This document shows positions 5,926 to 8,353 of a stretch of 8,353 nucleotides of DNA, piece by piece. The first letter of the stretch is position 1, and the number at the start of each line of letters is the position of its first letter. Below the pieces are notes generated by a model that saw nothing but the letters and a program-made list of their open reading frames with translations, was not told the DNA's origin and ran no database searches. The position numbers and the translations under genes were made by a program. Source of the DNA: Rhodobacteraceae bacterium UBA3087 (GTDB lineage Bacteria; Pseudomonadota; Alphaproteobacteria; Rhodobacterales; Rhodobacteraceae); assembly GCA_002367285.1 (NCBI GenBank), contig DFBF01000101.1, positions 1 to 8,353 on the forward strand, given 5' to 3'.

Positions 5926-6758
5926 TGAAGCGGCTGACGATTGGCGGGGGACAGGTCGGCAACGACCTGCCCCTGACCGTGATCGCCGGACCCTGCCAGC
6001 TGGAGGGGCTGGATCATGCGTTGAACATTGCGGATCACATGGCGCAGGTCTGTGTCGACAATGGTCTTGGCTATGTCTTCAAGGCGTCGTTTGACAAGGC
6101 CAACCGCACCTCGATCACTGGTCAACGCGGCCCCGGGTTGGACGACGGTCTTGAGATCCTAGCAGCGGTGAAATCCCGTCTGGGTGTGCCGATCCTGACC
6201 GATGTGCATTTGCCCGACCAATGTAGCGCCGTGGCGCAGGTTGCCGACGTGTTGCAGATCCCCGCCTTTCTGTGCCGCCAGACCGATCTGTTGCGCGCTG
6301 CGGGTCAAACCGGCGCGGTTGTGAACATCAAGAAGGGTCAGTTCCTGGCGCCTTGGGACATGGATCACGTGGCAGCCAAGGTGGCGTCCACGGGCAATGA
6401 CCAGATCATGCTAACCGAGCGGGGCAGTAGTTTTGGCTATAATACCCTGGTCGCGGACATGCGATCACTGCCACGAATGGCGCAGACCGGATACCCCGTG
6501 ATCATGGATGCGACCCACGCGGTGCAGATGCCGGGGGGGCAGGGCGGGGCCTCTGGCGGGCAACGTGAATTTGCGCCGGTTTTGGCGCGCGCGGCCGTGG
6601 CGCTGGGCATCGCAGGTGTGTTCATCGAGACCCATCCCGACCCGGATCAGGCGCCTTCGGACGGGCCCAATATGATCGCGCTGGCCGACATGGGGGGCGT
6701 GATCGCGGACCTCGCGGCCTTTGATGCCCTGGCCAAGGCGCGACCTTTTATCCTGTAA
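5925..6758 (+). CDS. kdsA: 3-deoxy-8-phosphooctulonate synthase (KDO-8-P synthase)
   Basis: A 277-residue cytoplasmic TIM-barrel enzyme of normal length. It condenses phosphoenolpyruvate with arabinose 5-phosphate to KDO-8-phosphate, precursor of the KDO in LPS core and in the poly-KDO linker of ABC-exported capsules. The signature VFKASFDKANRTS (51-63) separates it from the related DAHP synthases. Metal ligands of the metal-dependent class are all present: C24 in IAGPCQLEG, H198 in DATHAVQ, E235 in FIETHPDP and D246 in SDGPNM; the metal-free E. coli enzyme has Asn at the cysteine position. The PEP/phosphate-binding features RGPG and LTERGSSFGYN are also visible. The ATG overlaps the kpsE stop by one base (TGATG), so it is translationally coupled to capsule genes. 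Whether it is the only kdsA or a second, capsule-dedicated copy cannot be told here. Confidence 0.95.
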   Translation: MKRLTIGGGQVGNDLPLTVIAGPCQLEGLDHALNIADHMAQVCVDNGLGYVFKASFDKANRTSITGQRGPGLDDGLEILAAVKSRLGVPILTDVHLPDQCSAVAQVADVLQIPAFLCRQTDLLRAAGQTGAVVNIKKGQFLAPWDMDHVAAKVASTGNDQIMLTERGSSFGYNTLVADMRSLPRMAQTGYPVIMDATHAVQMPGGQGGASGGQREFAPVLARAAVALGIAGVFIETHPDPDQAPSDGPNMIALADMGGVIADLAAFDALAKARPFIL

Positions 6759-6776
6759 CGGTCTGGCAAACCCACC

Positions 6777-6805
6777 TTTTCCCCGGACGATCCCGGCGTT
6801 ATGAT
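6777..6805 (+). promoter_or_regulatory. Candidate promoter of the MscS-type channel gene
   Basis: TATGAT (6800-6805) is a good -10 with a poor -35 (TTTTCC, 6777-6782) at 17 bp. Transcription from about 6812 would give a short leader before the GGGG and ATG at 6831. No terminator is visible between kdsA and this point, so read-through from the capsule unit is also possible. Confidence 0.3.
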
Positions 6806-6849
6806 CGCGCCAGCTTTTACGGGGATTTCCATGCCGCTTTTTCGCCCTT

Positions 6850-8076
6850 TTGTTGTGTCTGAGCCTTCCGTTCGCGGGGCCGATCCAGGCCCAAGACGGG
6901 ACCATCACCACTGAAACCGGGGCCGATCAAGGCCAGCGGGATGCCGCGATGGCAACCCGGATCCGCGAGATCATGGAAGAGCTGTCCGGCTACGAAGATG
7001 TCACCGTGTTTGTTTCCGAAGGGGTCGTGACGCTGCGGGGCACCACGCTTGAAACCTCGGGCCACGAGGAGCTGGGCAAGCTGGTTGGCCGGGTTGACGG
7101 GGTTGTGGCCATTCAGAACGAAGTTTCGGTGTCCACCGACATCACCAAGCGCCTGACCCCTGCGATGGACCGGTTCTGGACCCGCATCAAACAGGCGCTG
7201 GCCATCCTGCCGCTGCTGATGGTTGGGGCGTTGGCCTTTGGCGCCGTGGTCTTTGTCGGGGTACTGGTCGCGCGCATGAAAGAGCCGTGGAATACCCTGG
7301 CTCCGAACGCTTTCGTTGCGGACATCTACCGTGTCGTGATCCGTCTGGGATTTGTCATGGCAGGGGTCGTGGTGGCCCTGGATGTTCTGGGCGCGACGGC
7401 GTTGCTATCGACCATCATGGGGGCGGCGGGCATCATCGGCCTGGCGCTGGGGTTTGCCGTGCGTGACACGGTCGAAAACTTTATCGCCAGCCTGCTGTTG
7501 TCAATCCGCCAGCCCTTCCGCCCCAATGACACGATCGAAATCGCGGGCGACGTGGGCAAGGTGATCCGCCTGACCAGCCGGGCGACCATCCTGCTGAGCT
7601 TTGATGGCAATCACATCCGCATTCCCAACGCGACCGTCTTTAAAAGCCGCATCATCAATTACACACGCAACCGCGAGCGTCGGTTCCAGTTCACCATGCA
7701 TCTGGCGGCGGACAAGGACGTTGCGGCAGCACAAGATCGCGGGCTGTCCCGCCTGTCCAGCCTGCCGTTCGTGTTGGACAAACCTCAGCCGTCAGTCTGG
7801 ATCGACACCGTGGATGGCGGCGGCGTGACGCTGTGCTTTTCGGCCTGGATCGACCAGCACCACAGCAATTTTGACCGCGCCCGTGGCGAGGCAATGCGAT
7901 TGGTCAAGGACGCCTTGGACAAGCCAGCCCGCAAGGGAGGCAAAGCCCCTGAAACACGCGATGTTTCCGCCGCCCCCGAGGCGAGCGACGACGAAGTTCT
8001 GAACCGCCTGGTCGAAGAAGACCGCAGCGCCAACACCGAAAGCGACCTGCTGAGCCGCGGCGGCAGCGAGGAGTGA
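6850..8076 (+). CDS. BON-domain MscS-type mechanosensitive channel
   Basis: A 408-residue inner-membrane protein counted from TTG 6850. The order is a signal-peptide-like segment (LCLSLPFAGPIQA, cleavage near 14), a periplasmic BON domain (about 34-96; VTVFVSEGVVTLRGTT and VDGVVAIQNEVSV), transmembrane helices at about 116-141 and 159-184, and the pore helix plus beta domain of the MscS family: GAAGIIGLALGFAVRDTVEN, then RQPFRPNDTIEI and HIRIPNATVFKSRIINYTRN (about 191-274). An acidic tail of some 60 residues follows. MscS channels open under membrane tension to release solutes in osmotic downshock; BON domains are thought to bind membranes or other envelope parts. The start is uncertain. The TTG has no ribosome binding site and the signal peptide lacks a charged front end, while the ATG at 6831, with a good GGGGA, is out of frame by one base across a run of five Ts. 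Confidence 0.85.
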   Translation: MLCLSLPFAGPIQAQDGTITTETGADQGQRDAAMATRIREIMEELSGYEDVTVFVSEGVVTLRGTTLETSGHEELGKLVGRVDGVVAIQNEVSVSTDITKRLTPAMDRFWTRIKQALAILPLLMVGALAFGAVVFVGVLVARMKEPWNTLAPNAFVADIYRVVIRLGFVMAGVVVALDVLGATALLSTIMGAAGIIGLALGFAVRDTVENFIASLLLSIRQPFRPNDTIEIAGDVGKVIRLTSRATILLSFDGNHIRIPNATVFKSRIINYTRNRERRFQFTMHLAADKDVAAAQDRGLSRLSSLPFVLDKPQPSVWIDTVDGGGVTLCFSAWIDQHHSNFDRARGEAMRLVKDALDKPARKGGKAPETRDVSAAPEASDDEVLNRLVEEDRSANTESDLLSRGGSEE

Positions 8077-8129
8077 AAGCCGCCAGAAGCGACCCGGCAA
8101 AAGCCCACAACTTTTTCCCGTTTTGGGGC

Positions 8130-8158
8130 TTGCAGAGCCGGGCGGCTTTGACTAGATA
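8130..8158 (+). promoter_or_regulatory. tRNA-Gln promoter
   Basis: TTGCAG (8130-8135) and TAGATA (8153-8158) are separated by exactly 17 bp. Transcription from about 8165 would start a few bases before the mature tRNA. Position and match are good for a dedicated sigma-70-type tRNA promoter. Confidence 0.6.
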
Positions 8159-8170
8159 GGCCTCCACAGT

Positions 8171-8245
8171 TGGGATGTAGCCAAGTGGTAAGGCAACTGT
8201 TTTTGGTACAGTGTACCGTAGGTTCGAATCCTACCATCCCAGCCA
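8171..8245 (+). tRNA. tRNA-Gln (anticodon TTG)
   Basis: A complete cloverleaf of 75 nt including an encoded CCA. Acceptor arms TGGGATG/CATCCCA pair fully, with the U1-A72 pair typical of tRNA-Gln. The D arm is GCC-AAGTGGTAA-GGC. The anticodon stem ACTGT/ACAGT encloses loop TTTTGGT, giving anticodon TTG, which reads CAA and, by wobble, CAG. The T arm is GTAGG-TTCGAAT-CCTAC, and the discriminator is G. A promoter lies just upstream. The gene stands alone, with no other tRNA in the window, and there is no sign of an integrated element at its 3' end. Confidence 0.97.
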
Positions 8246-8301
8246 ACTTTCTTAGAGATACTCAAGAAAACAAAGGCTTAACCCAGCCCGAAACGACCTG
8301 T

Positions 8302-8329
8302 GTGTCGCAGCATTCTAAACCTGTGACAC
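8302..8329 (+). other. Stem-loop downstream of tRNA-Gln
   Basis: GTGTCGCAG and CTGTGACAC form a 9-bp stem with one G-U pair around CATTCTAAAC. A short run TTTT follows only 15 bases later. It could be a weak terminator, a processing signal or an operator for a gene beyond the window. The rest of 8246-8353 shows nothing recognisable. Confidence 0.35.
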
Positions 8330-8353
8330 TGTAGCTCGCCACGCTTTTCTGCA

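Noticed and set aside
8101..8131. AAGCCC/GGGCTT repeat after the channel gene as a terminator
   Set aside because: Only six pairs around a 19-base loop, and the right arm overlaps the -35 of the tRNA promoter.
7785..8246. Minus-strand reading frame of 153 codons beginning MAGMVGFEPTVHCTKN
   Set aside because: Its front is the reverse complement of the tRNA-Gln gene; MVGFEPT-type openings are a well-known artefact of translating antisense tRNA. The rest is antisense to the channel gene.
8248..8269. Stem TTTCTT-AGAG-ATA-CTC-AAGAAA right after the tRNA as a terminator
   Set aside because: The stem is short, AT-rich and bulged, and no T-run follows. It is too weak to call.
8246..8353. Integration site or mobile element at the tRNA 3' end
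   Set aside because: No repeat of the tRNA 3' end, integrase fragment or inverted repeat is visible in the available 108 bases.

Overview
The window is about 8.4 kb of GC-rich DNA with tightly packed genes. Codon use and the protein families fit an alphaproteobacterium, most likely a marine Rhodobacteraceae/Roseobacter-type organism. That placement comes from recognising families, not from a database search.

Layout. (1) At the left edge, on the minus strand, is the 5' part of a radical-SAM-like gene that runs out of the window. Its cluster motif is altered, and the part of the barrel that should follow the motif seems to be missing. (2) A divergent intergenic region holds a clean 22-bp palindrome, the probable operator of the next gene. 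(3) An ArsR-family repressor overlaps, in the ATGACTGA arrangement, a DUF318/ArsP-type permease; both carry a CC-x(2-3)-C cysteine cluster. (4) 77 nt further on is a divergent NhaA-type Na+/H+ antiporter, closed by a stem-loop. (5) A three-gene unit with overlapping ends follows: a KpsT-like capsule ABC-transporter ATPase, a KpsE-like inner-membrane polysaccharide export protein with a long N-terminal extension, and KdsA (KDO-8-phosphate synthase, metal-dependent type). (6) A BON-domain MscS-type channel comes next; its signal-peptide start is out of frame with the best ATG. (7) The window ends with tRNA-Gln(TTG), which has a good promoter, and about 100 nt of non-coding DNA.

How the genes work together. 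The arsR-permease pair looks like a self-regulated efflux unit for a thiol-binding toxicant, perhaps trivalent or organic arsenic. NhaA may be read through from it. KpsT, KpsE and KdsA fit a KDO-linked capsule export pathway, with the membrane permease KpsM and the glycosyltransferases encoded elsewhere. The MscS channel and NhaA both deal with osmotic or ionic stress, but nothing in the sequence ties them into one pathway.

No wholly new system is evident. The best leads are the altered radical SAM gene, the matched cysteine clusters of ArsR and permease, the extended KpsE in a partial kps cluster, and the probable frame break at the mscS start.
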